Below, piece after piece: positions 34,188-47,100 of a stretch of DNA of 64,000 nt. The first letter of the stretch is position 1. Every line of letters begins with the position of its first letter. A program made the position numbers and the translations under genes. The notes under the pieces were generated by a model, which saw only the letters and a list, made by a program, of their open reading frames with translations, was not told the origin of the DNA and did no database searches. The stretch lies in the NCBI GenBank assembly GCA_012934845.2, contig WNNJ02003593.1:358866-422865 (forward strand). Direction: 5' to 3'. The DNA comes from Pomphorhynchus laevis. Lineage: Eukaryota; Acanthocephala; Palaeacanthocephala; Echinorhynchida; Pomphorhynchidae.

Positions 34188-35522
34188 CCATGAATTTATT
34201 TTTAATAATATAGTTATTTTTATTGACAATTCATTGGCAGAGTTAACCAATTATGTTTTCAAGTATCAACTTTCTCCAAGGGAAAGTTGAAAATTGAAGG
34301 CTTTGACTCATTTTGATAGGATTTACCTCGAATGCCGGTTCTGTGCTTGTGTTTTCTTCTGACGATTGCATGCTCAAAATTAGAGATTGAATAAGCCTAT
34401 CAGGTTTTGAAAATGCAGTTAATAAGAAAACCTAAGAAAATTCAAGTTATAAATCTTCATTGAGTTAGATAAAATAAATACTCGTAGCGATCTTTGATTT
34501 AAATGTAGTTCGATATGTTTGCAAGCATTCGACAGATTTGAAATCCATTGACTGACATCGGTTGTAGTAAAATTGAGCTAATTAAAAAAAATGTATATTT
34601 TTAAACACACGGATTATCTACTTGATATGATTTCCACTCAGCAGGTACTGTGCATTGTGATATATTCTGAATTAGGTCATGTATATCATTTATATTGCTG
34701 CTATTTACATGACGTAATCGCTTAATCGAATTGAGATCATTTCGAATTTCGTCAATTATTGAATTGTAACTATAAAAACAATATATTGACTTTGAAAGCT
34801 ATCATGTACGCGTTTTATATATTTTAGCAAAATACTCACAATGACAAAAAGATGGCAACCATAACTCTTTAGAAACTATATGAATATACAAAGTTGATTT
34901 TATTGTGAATTGATATATGCGCGTATGCAAACTGACTCGCAGAGGATAAGATCCTCGAAGATAATTAGGTTATAACATTTTATCTTTATTCTAATATATA
35001 AATATTATCTATTAATTAGTTTATAAAAATTCTGAGTTATAAATAATATCAAGTTATATACAATATGAATTTTCCAAAATCATAATATTAAGATATGTAA
35101 ATTTTTAAATTAATAAATATTAATTTTCATGTAATTTACAAGATATTATTTTTTCTGTAATACTCATTAAAGTGTTCATTCATGTTCCCAATTATTAAAT
35201 GTCATAATTTTAATTTTGAATTTAATATAAATGATCTATACAGCAAACTAAAATTGCATCTTGACCCATTCAAACATTTCTATATTTTGATTCATTTAGA
35301 AAATTGAAACTCAAAAATGCTATAATGTCAATTAATTATTTTTTCATTTGTATTTAAATTTAAATAGATTTCTGATTCATATAATTACCGATTGGCTTCT
35401 TGTTGCAATACTGTTTGTAAGGTCTCGTTGATATCGTTGTCTAAATTTTGAGTTGATGCAATGTTGATTTTATTAGGTAATTGTTCCAGCAATTTTGTGA
35501 CAATTATCCCTGTATTCGAAAG
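30806..35522 (-). CDS. Dynein exons 14-19 (C-terminal domain)
   Basis: Exons 35522-35389 (LPNKINIASTQNLDNDINET), 34769-34622 (RYNSIIDEIRNDLNSIKRL), 34577-34482 (VSQWISNLSNACKHIELHL), 34431-34327, 31195-30970 (TGIELRNGAKWINRKLI) and 30915-30806 match in order the 'LP-PF-I', 'R-N-LL--I---L', 'L-SY--DL--R', 'FWISGFFFPQ', 'GARWD----L-ES-P' and 'W--RG-ALLCQL' blocks of the heavy-chain C-terminus. The 3.1-kb intron 34326-31196 is occupied by a sense-opposed PLE. Codons split across junctions join cleanly. Confidence 0.85.
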
Positions 35523-38057
35523 CTAATTTAATAAAGTTATATGTTTTTCATTGATTGTAATGCTAGCAAATATACCCTTCTAATATCATTTGTGATTGAG
35601 ACTTGTTTTAACCGCAGACGCTGGCATTTCTTCAAAATAACATCTGTTTTAATTGATTGGCAATTTGATTTAAATGGTAGACATTTATTTCCCAGCTGTT
35701 GGAGATTAAATGAATTGATTTGTTCTTGTAATTTGTCCTCGAAATTAAATAAAATTTACAAATAAATTAATCTAATTGTGATGTGAACATGTATTCCTGT
35801 ATTGCATTTACCTTAGCAAACATATATTCCTGTATTACATTTTTATCTTGACGACAAATATCTTAAATGTACGAAAAACGTAACTAGGTTCCTTTGTGGT
35901 GAGGCCTGTCTTAGCCTTAGAGATAAGGTTAGTAATTCGGTCATACGGGATGGACTCAGATTAAAGTCGCCGATTTTCCACATTAAAGAAAGTCAGTTGA
36001 GGTGGCTAGGACACGTTCTGAGGATGTTTAGGGATCACCTTCCACGGATGGTTTTCCAGGCCTGACTCTCTGGAAAGATACTTCGGTATCTGTGGAGAGA
36101 TCGAATCTCCAAACTGGCCAACGAACGCTTTGGAAAAATTTGAAAGAGAACTCTAGTGTACCACCCAGGATCGCGAGGTCTTGAGTAGTTTAATTCGTAA
36201 ACTGCATCCACGACCCGACACCCGGACTAGTGGTTTACAATTAAAGTATTGTGGTACTTTTATTTTTTTCTTGTAAAGAAATTATTGTCGTGTTCTTGAA
36301 ACAAGTTAAAAAATTGTAAGCGATTTTATCGAATTCTTATATTAAACATTATTGCTGTTCTCTATGCTTCTTTTACTTATGCAAAGTTTATTGCAGATTA
36401 AGAACTGACACAAATTTACATAATTCGATTTGATAGAAATTCGAAAAAATAAAATTTCACAGAGTTTGATATTTCGCTTCGATATTTATACAACTGGAAG
36501 TTCTAATATAATGTAACTTTTTTGATACTAGGGAAGCTTTTAACAATGCTTTTAATGTAACATAATATTTATAACTATCAAATTTTTGAATTTTCAATTG
36601 TTTCACAAAGTATTTACCTTTGATTCGTAAAAATCAACTATCATTTTGTTTGATATAATTTCATAAATGCTTATCGCGAGTGTGTGGATAAAAATACGCT
36701 GAAGTCTGATTGATTCTTGCTTGCATATAAAGGAAAAATTGATACAGTCAAGGATCTAAAATATTTAAACTTGACTAGAATTAAAATTGATAAAATTAAA
36801 GTCTTGAAAGAATATTTTCGTAAACACTAAAATAATTAATAAGGGCATCTTTAAAAATATCATACTTAAAATAGTTGTCGAAAATTCGACAGCATTTATT
36901 ATTTGTTTGTAAAAACGATATTGCTTTTTGAAACTTATAATCACAGAATATAAATACACCTTTATTTATTATAACAAATCAATAAATAAAACATGTATAC
37001 GCAATAAATAAAATTGTAAAACATATGTTAATTATAATTTTATAATTTTCAAAAATGTAAAAATTATATATATTATAATTTGTTTTTTCTTATTTTGCAG
37101 ATTCAACTCTACAAACTATTCAAAAATAGAAGACTTGTTTTCGAAGAAAGAAAACTTATTCTAACTGGAATATAAGTTTGCTACTGGAAGTGTGAAAATG
37201 CAGTTGAGGCACAAAGACAGTTTGAGGGGGAATTTAAAAACGAACCTCCGACGCGAATTACCACTACTCAAATTGTAAACAAATTTATAGATGATGGAAC
37301 TGTTCAAAACATTCACAAATAGCATTCCACAAAAGCACTAACGCATAATACGAAAGAGTATCAAAAACTTTACAGCAAAGTCCAAGAAAGTTTAATTAAT
37401 TATACAAAATTATAATTTTGTATTGTGAAGGATTAGACATTTAGTTCTCTTTGAACACACGAATGCAGTTTTGCATTTTATACCATGCAGTACTTCGGAA
37501 ACATTACTTTAAATGTATTTATATAGATTTCAGTAGAACTAAGCTTTTGATCAAATTTACACATAAAAAGAGTATATTTTTCCGTAAATAATGCTTCCAC
37601 GGAAGCATTATTTAGTGAAAGCGAAATATTTTGCTCTGTTGTTACTAGACATTGCATTATATAATTATTTCTTACTTAAATCAACTGTTAGAACAATATT
37701 TAAGTTTTATTAATTTAATTTATTGTGTGAATTAGTCATGCAGGCAATCAAATACAGGTCGAAAATGTAATCTTTTGGTATCAACGTAATGAAGACAATA
37801 TTAATTTCCTGTTCAATTAATTCAATAATATATTTGTCCTGCTGCGACTCATACCCCGCTTTAAATATCTATCTTAACCGAAATAAATTTATGAAATAGA
37901 AATTGTAAAGTGGCTGCACGGTATGAATAAATATGATTTATCCATGCATTTTCTTGTCATACAACCGTAGTCATCAGAGTATGCTAAGGATGACGGTTGC
38001 TTAAAGTCTTAAAAATCTCAAAAATTTTAAAACCTTCAAATTGTTTAAAACTTGAAA

Positions 38058-38109
<52 letters not shown>

Positions 38110-41100
38110 TTTATGTATTAGGACATAAATGTGTATCAATCATTTATGTATTATATCTTACACAATTTAGTATTAACATTTTTCATTCTTGCAATATATT
38201 AACATTTTATGAATGTTCGTAACATTTTAAAATGTTAACATTAAAAAAATAATTTTTTAGCTTTCTAACTTTGTAGACGCTTCAAAAGTTTGTCAATTAT
38301 TAATATCGTCATTGTGTTGCAAATCGATAAAGTAATGACTTGCCTGGCTGTTATTGAGTTTTAATATTTGTAAAGTCACAATTACTTTTTTAAGCTGGCG
38401 CTGTATTTCAATATATAAATTTCATAAATTTTAATATACAAATTTGCTATTTATTAAACGATTTAAAATTCGTGCGACTTTGTTTAATTCTGTAATAAAT
38501 ATTTTTTAAATGTTAGACATTTGGAAGCCTTTAATTTAGGTCAATTGTTCAATTTTAGCCAATCGAGACATTGAAAAATATAAAAGGAAAAATTAAAAAT
38601 ACAAAATATAAAAGGAAAAATTGGTCACAAGGAATCAAATACATTCAGTATAAACAGATGCTGAACAGCTGATGATGTTAGACGTTGTACCAATATATTG
38701 CATCTTCTCTTCGTTATATACTATGCCCCCAAGTATCTTACACTGTTCCTTTTAAAATGCATCAGATTAAAGGCCTCAGATAAATTAACATTAATAGGAT
38801 TTGTTAGTATCAATCATCGCGAATGTACCAAATAAACCATTTATTTTTACTGTTTGATTAAAATAAGTTAAAGGAAAAATCAAGGACAATAAAACGTTTA
38901 TTGTCAATTTTACACCGTCGATAAATGGGAAAACAATTTATACGATCATATTCTACATTAAAACGAGCCTTCGTTTCTACGAAAAAAAAATTTGCATACC
39001 CACAGAATTCACCAAAATCAAATTGTAAAATAAATTAGTAACATCAAATGTAGTCGGATTTTTAACAGCTAAATAGAAATCCACATTTTAATCTAATAAT
39101 AAAAAGTAATTGGCTTATACTTTACATTCGAAATGCTAAAAATTATGTTATTGCTTCAATATATTACAGGTTTGTAAAAATGTGTGTCAATCATGGAAGT
39201 GATTGACAAAGTGATATCACGGCCAAAACCAATTTGCCTTTTCACAACCAAAATAAGACAGGAAAGAATTTAATGTTTTTTACAGAATGTTGTTGATTCT
39301 CAAGCTGCATTAACTTGACATTTTTCCAAAAGCAATACAATGCAAAGTACACAAATTATGAGCATTTCGGCGAAATTTGTGATGACCCAAAGTATCGATT
39401 TGGAATATGTTTTTTAAAGAATATCGTTTTATCTGTTAAAAAGTTAGACTAAATTTGACACATTTGTAAGTATTTGTTTTACGATTTGTTTTTGCTGTTA
39501 AAATTCAAATCAGTGGGTAAACATTTTCGCATAAATTTCTTTCCATAATTTTCATCATTTTTATGTAGAATACTAGAGTACTAGCCTTTTCTATAAATCG
39601 CTTAAAGGAAAAAAATTATCTATAAAGTTTATAAAAATCTATTTTAATTTTTGGTTACGAATAATTAATTTGATTTTTGTATATACATGTGATTAGTTGT
39701 TTGCAACTGAGTTTGCAATATGTTCAACACACCTGCTCAATATCGATATCCGATGTTTCTTCAGCAAGATAGTAAGAAGAATTAAACCAGTTATCGAAAT
39801 CGTTATCAGTGAAATCATAAATAATATCGTCAAAAAATACATTCAAAAATCGCATAGTTGAACAAAGCAAGCAAATTGTCATCAGAACTCTGTTGATGTT
39901 TAGCTTAATTGAAAGAAATTAAAGTTTTAGATATTTTTAATAATTTAATTGTACTCCAGTAAAAGATTCTATGTTACATATCGATGCTTGTCTGATTTAA
40001 TAAAATATGAGATATATAATGGCAAAATTAATTATTAATAATTAATAATTATTATTAATTAATTTTTCATAATTTTATTGTACTTCAGTAAAAGATTTAA
40101 TGTTACGTATCAATGCTTGTCTGATTTAATAAAATATGAGATATATAATGGCAAAATTAATTATTACATAATAATTATTAATTAATATCTGGGACTACTT
40201 ATCCACAATTAATTGTTTATTACATTAATTTGTATAATTAATATTTATTGCTGCAGATTTCTTACAAATATCATTACTTCCTATAGTTGGCTTTCCTATA
40301 ATCATTTGAAATCAAAATTGTTAGAACTTATTAAAAAAGATAATTATTGAATTAACTATATTTTTAACTATATAATAAATTATATAATTATATTATTAAT
40401 AGCATAATTATGGAACATTATCATTATATTATGGAATATTAATTAAATTCTGATTAATTTATGAAAAAATTAAAAAATAACGTGTATTGTTTAATACAAA
40501 AACCGCAAATCAAAGAACATATTTAAAGTTTGTTCATTGAGTGGCATATACACTAAAAGATTTTAAGTGTGAAAATCTGACATGCTCCGCACTTCTGATG
40601 ACTTTGCCGATGGTATTGTTTGCTCATGTGGACAGTTTTGATTTGTATGAGTAGTTCGTAGATCTTTCAAATTTTTGAGATGTAATCCTACAGTCGAAGA
40701 CAATAGTACCATAACTGTGAAATGGATTACTTTAAACAACTTAATTTTAAATGTATGGCATAATAATTAAAGTACTGATTAACTAAAAGATAGCCTCATA
40801 TTCAAATCTCCCTTAAAAATTTCAAAAATATTCTGACTAACGTTATATCGACATAAGCTACAATTTCTAGTATATTTAAAATATTCTTAAGGTGAATTAT
40901 AATTATATTGAAATTATTAATTTTTTCTTTATAGTTTTTTTATTTATAGGAATTAAAAAAGGAGTCAAAATAGTTTTATTTCCAAAATTCACACTATTAT
41001 TTATTTCAAAACGGTGACGCACGAACTATCGAAATATTGTGAATTTTTGAAGAAAACTATTTTTACACCTTTCGTCGTTGTTATAAATTTACAAAATGAA

Positions 41101-44100
41101 TTATAATATATTAAAAATATAATTCCTTAGAATAAATTCATTGATGAATTTAGAAAATTATAGTAGTTGATTAGAGAAGCTTACGTCAGATAAAGTTTTT
41201 GATTTTGCCTGCTCAGTAAAGGCATATAGCGCACACTGCAAAGCGCACGTATTGATGTCATCAATTGCTGAACAGGAGTAAAGTTGACAATTTCCAAAAA
41301 TTGTACTTTTCAAATCAAAAGACTTGGGACAGGTAATCAGTAGTTGGGGCTTAAAAATTAAAACAATCATCAACATGAAACAACGTAAAATGTTTAGTTA
41401 ACACAAAAATGATCATACATTGATTTAGTGCATAATTGATAAAAATTTCATCAATATTATCTACGTCAATAGGAAAACTACCAAGCTAACCACGAAAGAT
41501 CAAAATTTTCAAAGATCCAGGAAGACTACTGAGAGTAACTTTAGTCGTCTCGACGATCTTAACTCAACGATGTTTCATTTTAAGGCTAAATGATTTGTAA
41601 TCTTAAAGCTATAAAAATTATAAATAATCTTTAAATAATTTATAAATCATTAAATAACACTTGAAAACATAACATTTCAGAACATAACACTTGAAAAGGA
41701 CTATTGTAATAGTCCTTTTGATTATTAAGGTTTATTAGGTTTACTGAGGATTAAGTACTGTCGAAGTTGTGTAGCTACAAGGCCACACTGATGAGACCAT
41801 CCTGTAGTGATGAGTAGACTAATGTCGAAACGCCCCATTGGGGGCTAGGCATCTGTAGTAGTCGCATTCCAGCTTAAGCTTCCCTGCGAAGGTTGTAAAA
41901 AAGCATGCAGGTTTATACTTCCTAACCGTGTTAATTAAAAAAGTTGTATTGAAAGTCTTTCTTATTAATATACGTCACCAGTAGTTTTCGATTATTAAGA
42001 TTATTACCTTTTGATATTAAGATTATTTTATTTTACACAAATTTTCAAACAGATCTGTGTTATTTTTCACGTTGTTAATCGTTTAACTGTAAATGATTCA
42101 ATGTGCACATCAATATTTCAGTTGTGGCAACCATATCTGGAATGCCTAGATACAAACGAGTTAATAAACGACAATTAACTTTGGCACAGGAATGAATTAA
42201 AGAATTGTCAAGGCATGCACTAGGTTGATGTTCTAATCAATTAAAGAAAAAAGTTATGAGTAACAGCCATAATGACATAATGTCATAATGTCATCTAAAA
42301 TTGCATGCAGTGGTATTATGGAACTACCTGTCTTCATATTGCACGACAACTAGAAGCTAATGAGATGAAAATTATTAAATCTAACGCTTCTAGACTATTT
42401 CTACGTGCATGCCTTGATGTCGTTTATTAATTCGTTTACATAGAGATATTGCGGATAAAGTTGCCGCAACTGAAATTTAAAGTGTACATTTAAGGAATCA
42501 TTTGTAATTTAAGGATAAACTTGAAGAATAACACCGATATGTGCTTGAAAATTTGTGTAAAATTAAATAATTTTTCTTTTTATTGCTGATCCAATCAATT
42601 AGTGAAAAGAACATTATGAGCATTTGACATTCTATCTATAATAAAACTATATAAAGATCAAAGATACATGTAATAATTCAATAATTCTAAACAAATAGTG
42701 AACAAATGTATCCACGTAGTTTAATTATTTATAAAACTGATGTTGATGATAGAAGGTATATATAAACATTAAGACGGTATATATGAACATTAAATTAAGA
42801 TCAATTAAAACTACTTTTAATTTATATCGTAAGGATGACATTTAAATTAACAAGAAACATATTTTTTGTACGAACCTTCACATGCATAATAAATAATATT
42901 AAATATAATATATTTAATAATGAAATATTAAGTATTGCAACAATTTGTAACGATATTGGTTTTCTTTAATGACATTTAAATAACTTAAAAATATTTTATT
43001 TCATATAAAGATATGCACTATGTTTCGATACATTGATAATATTTGTGCATTTAACTCTAATAATTTTTATTTTATAAGATATGATAATAATTTTTATTTT
43101 ATTTCATGATATGAACATTAAATTAACATTAATTAAAACTGCTTTCAATATATATCGTAAAGATGACATATTTAAATTTACAAGAAACATATTTTCGCGA
43201 GTCTTCACATGCATGCGCAATTAATATAAAATATAATACATTAAATAATGAAATTTTAGAATTACCAAATGTTGAATCATTTTGCCTTTCACTTTTTATA
43301 TTTTGGCTTTCTTCAATATCATTTACATACTTTAATAGATAATACTGGAAATACGTCATTAGCATATATTTGCCATCACCTCTATCGTTGATTATAAATA
43401 TCTTTATCATCAACAATATTAATTCATATATTTAAAGCTTTATCAAAAATAACTATCTGACCATAGCAATTTATATTAATTAAGCCATATTTATTTTCCA
43501 GAACGATTCTTGTTGTAGTCTATTTAAATAAAAATACAACCTTACATATTTAAATATTAAAAAAACGCTAAAGACCTAATTATTGCCGGACAGCCTCGCC
43601 ATTTTAAACATACGATTGTATGTCTGAAATCTAATTTATATCTGAAAATGTTTTTATTAGGCTTCATATATTAGAAAGGTTGTTCACTGAGATAGGTACT
43701 ACCAAACATGCATAAGACAAAATTTGTATTACCAAACATGCAAATATATTTGCACCTGTATAGTTCTCTTCCTTGACATTATCCTTAAAATGGGTATTTA
43801 AAGAATATTATTACAGTAAAAACGTTATATAGTTCCTAAATTGTTATAATTGTATTGATAACAACTCAAAATATTACAATTTGTAACAAATCAAACAAAA
43901 TCAAAAAACATGTTAAAGTAGAAAGATTAATAAAAAGATTTCACGGGCCTCACAAAATCCTCTCGCGGGCCGCGTGTTTGATACCCTAAAGTAATGTGGG
44001 CACTGCGTTTAAAATTTTTTGTGGTTGTGGTTTTACTGTTGTTAATAAAGTCGTACTCATAGATTAGTAGCTGAAAAAGCAAGCATTTGAATATAGAAGT

Positions 44101-47100
44101 ATAGCTAAGTGACAATTAAGAAAAGGTTTTTAATGTTTTAATTACAATGTGCTAAATATATCGATCTTATTATTGATATTATTATATGACATTCAATTAA
44201 AAAGTAAAATTAGTATACTGATCGAATATTAGTTAAAGAATGCCCAGGTAATAATTATTAAGGTAATAATTTCTCTTATATTTATAATTATATTATTTCA
44301 TTTCAACCGAAATAACTAACACTTATAATGTAACTTACATTGTCAGAGTCATCGTGATTCAAAATTTGTTCAAATAAACTTAATACATTTTCGTTGGCCA
44401 AATGTATATTTTCTATTAATACATGTCGATTTGAAAATTGTTTGAGAGTCGACAATACTTCCTGAGACTAAAAGTACATTGTCAGTAGTTGTATTGTATC
44501 AAATAGATTAAATGATGAGATAAATTAATTTAAATAATTAATAATTAATTATAATAAACAATTTGTAATTAATTAAAATTATTTATTTAATTAATTTTTA
44601 TTTAAGTAGATGTAATGATCAAATGGATTAAATTAATTCTATTTGTTCAAGTTCCACTTAATCAAATAAATTAAATGATGAACCCATTAAAATTATGATC
44701 ATCATTTAATTATGATTAAATGGTAGATATGATATTTTTAAAATAAAATGATGATCAAATCCTTTGCCGAAAGGACTCGATCCATTTCGATTGCTGTACA
44801 AATCGATCAAAGGCCTACAAAACGTGATTAAAAACAATTTGAAGTCGATATAAATGAGAATAATAAACAACATTCTCACGCGTTTTGATAACATATTAAA
44901 AATCTTATTGTAATAATTTATACATGTATATGATGCTCAGTGTAAAAAATCATTAAATGATAGGTAGCAACAAATCCTACAAAATGTGTCTGATTGCCAA
45001 CGCGAGTGTAAGTTAACTAAGTAAAATTGCTTTTCGATATTTTAGATAACTAGGTTACTTTTGGTGCTGTTTTTATTTATCTTTAAACAATAAAATAATG
45101 TTCTAATAGATTAGATACATTATTTTGAAAAGTTTAAGAACGTGCATATCATCTACTATTTGCGGGATAGTCAATAATCTAGAGTATTGAAAGTTACATC
45201 AGCTGAATTAAGTTAATAGATTTCCATACGAGTGTTTAACCATTTTATGCATATGCTAATTTAAATATTTATGTAATAATTAATAATTAAATAATTGAGA
45301 TAATAATTAAATAATAATTATATAATTAAATAATTATTTTTTTTATTTTTTTGAAAAAGAAAAGTTAATTTACAGAAATTAGGTTCCCGTAAACGGGCCT
45401 ATAAATGAGATTTATTGTCAGGAAAGATTGGATGTCTTCTACTTGATCGCGGCATTAAATAATTATTAGTAATAATAATTAATTATTAATTATTGATTTA
45501 ATAATTAAATTAATATAAGTGAATAATTAAGCATAAAAAATGTTTTGTATATAAGATCTGTTAATATTGAATGCCAAATATAATGAGTATCTATCAAATA
45601 TAAACTCAAATGCTATACTAAAATGAATAGCATAAATTACCTATAATATTTTAACTTTGTAAACTTATAAAAGTAGACAGGTTTACCTTATTGTAATTTG
45701 TTAAACTGATAATTGGAATGTGCTGTGAGTCATATGACAATATAAGCTTTCTCAAATCAGCTTCACCGATATTGCACATTGCGTAGTGTTCCTTGATAAT
45801 AATAAAATGATTGCTATTGATATGTAGAAGCTCTCGTAGGTTCTAAGATAAATCTTTTCCATAAATACGATTAATAGCTAATGATAATACCGGGTAGCTC
45901 AGGGTGTATGCCGTTACGTTCAATATATTGTACATAAAAGAATTGATTTCATTGTGTAGCTTTAACGGATCTAATTCTTTTATTAGAGTTAGTCGTTGTA
46001 TTTCGTTTAAATTTTGTTCAATATAACTGGGAATCGCTTCTCTAAAAATTTTCGAGCAATATCAGCAAAAATCTTCAGCACGAATTACAAACACAACCAG
46101 TGTGTAGTATGGAGTAGCAGACCAACTTATTTCTAATTCATTTAGATATACATGTAAATACTTAAAAAAAGAAGTTGCCAATAAGTCAGATTTACTGGAA
46201 TAAATTGTATCAAACAAAATCCCTGCGTGATTTATAATAAATTTTAAGTGATGGCTACAATATTTTTTTTCTGAATTAAATTTTGTGCTATTGCATATAT
46301 TAAAGTAGTGTGTGAATCTAGATCAACACGTTTTTAAATGGAGTGTAAAAAATAATTTTTTATCAATCCCATACGATAAAATTTATATAGACTCAAAGGC
46401 CAGTTTTTAACCGAATGATATAGGCAGCTTTCAAATAATTATGGTTTACAACATAAACCATTCATTTGAGGTTTTCATTTATAATTCTTTAATTCGTAAT
46501 TAAGAATTTCTTTAGAAAAATTTTGAGATTAAATATCTAATAATTAGTAATTAGATAATCTAACTATTAAACGGTTGCAACCGACGATCGGTTTTAACTT
46601 TGCAAAAGAAGCTTAGAAGTTAACAATTCAAACAATAAACACATTTGTGATTAATATTTTCAACTTAGAGCATACAATTAACAATATTAGTTGATGGTGA
46701 GCCAACAATTCATGTGAATTTTGATATTTTTAATAAAACTTTTGGTAAACTATTATTTACTATCGCTTTATAGTTTGAAGTAGTGACCAGCTACTGCAAT
46801 TACTGAATCTTAGTAATATTTAGTGTAACAAAGAATGATATAACATTTGTCATTAAATTGATTCTCAATTATATCAGGCTTTGGCTACTTTATATAGCTA
46901 CTCTACATTTATTCATTTAATAAAATCATATTTTATTGATTTATAATACTTAAATAAATGTTAATTTGATATGACCTCTCCTTGACAATAAATTGCTATT
47001 ATAAAAGTTATATTAACAATTCTTTGAGTTATGAGATCAGACCATTACTAATCCCACATAAGCCGGCAATTTCATATTTTCCGTAACACATGCCACTTTT

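Noticed and set aside
34000-34191. 63-codon minus-strand frame with Tyr-Ile repeats
   Set aside because: It is a translation of the (TA)n microsatellite and the PLE2 tail.
37955-37995. CTGATGA flanked by CAACCGT/ACGGTTG on the minus strand
   Set aside because: The flanks pair into a simple hairpin, but there is no GAAA box or cleavage triplet in the right order.
43129-43416. 95-codon minus-strand frame with YFQYYLLKYVNDIEESQ
   Set aside because: It overlaps a PLE1 fragment in the opposite strand over half its length and has no counterpart in the dynein alignment.
43927-44115. 62-codon minus-strand frame as a dynein exon
   Set aside because: It runs into a hAT-type terminal repeat and does not match dynein; the next dynein exon joins without it.
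46056-46245. Minus-strand open stretch (HHLKFIINHAGILFDTIYSS) just before the dynein exon 46041-45891, same frame
   Set aside because: A TGA separates it from the exon and no GT donor has the needed phase. The exon at 47665-47451 already joins in phase and fits the dynein alignment without it.
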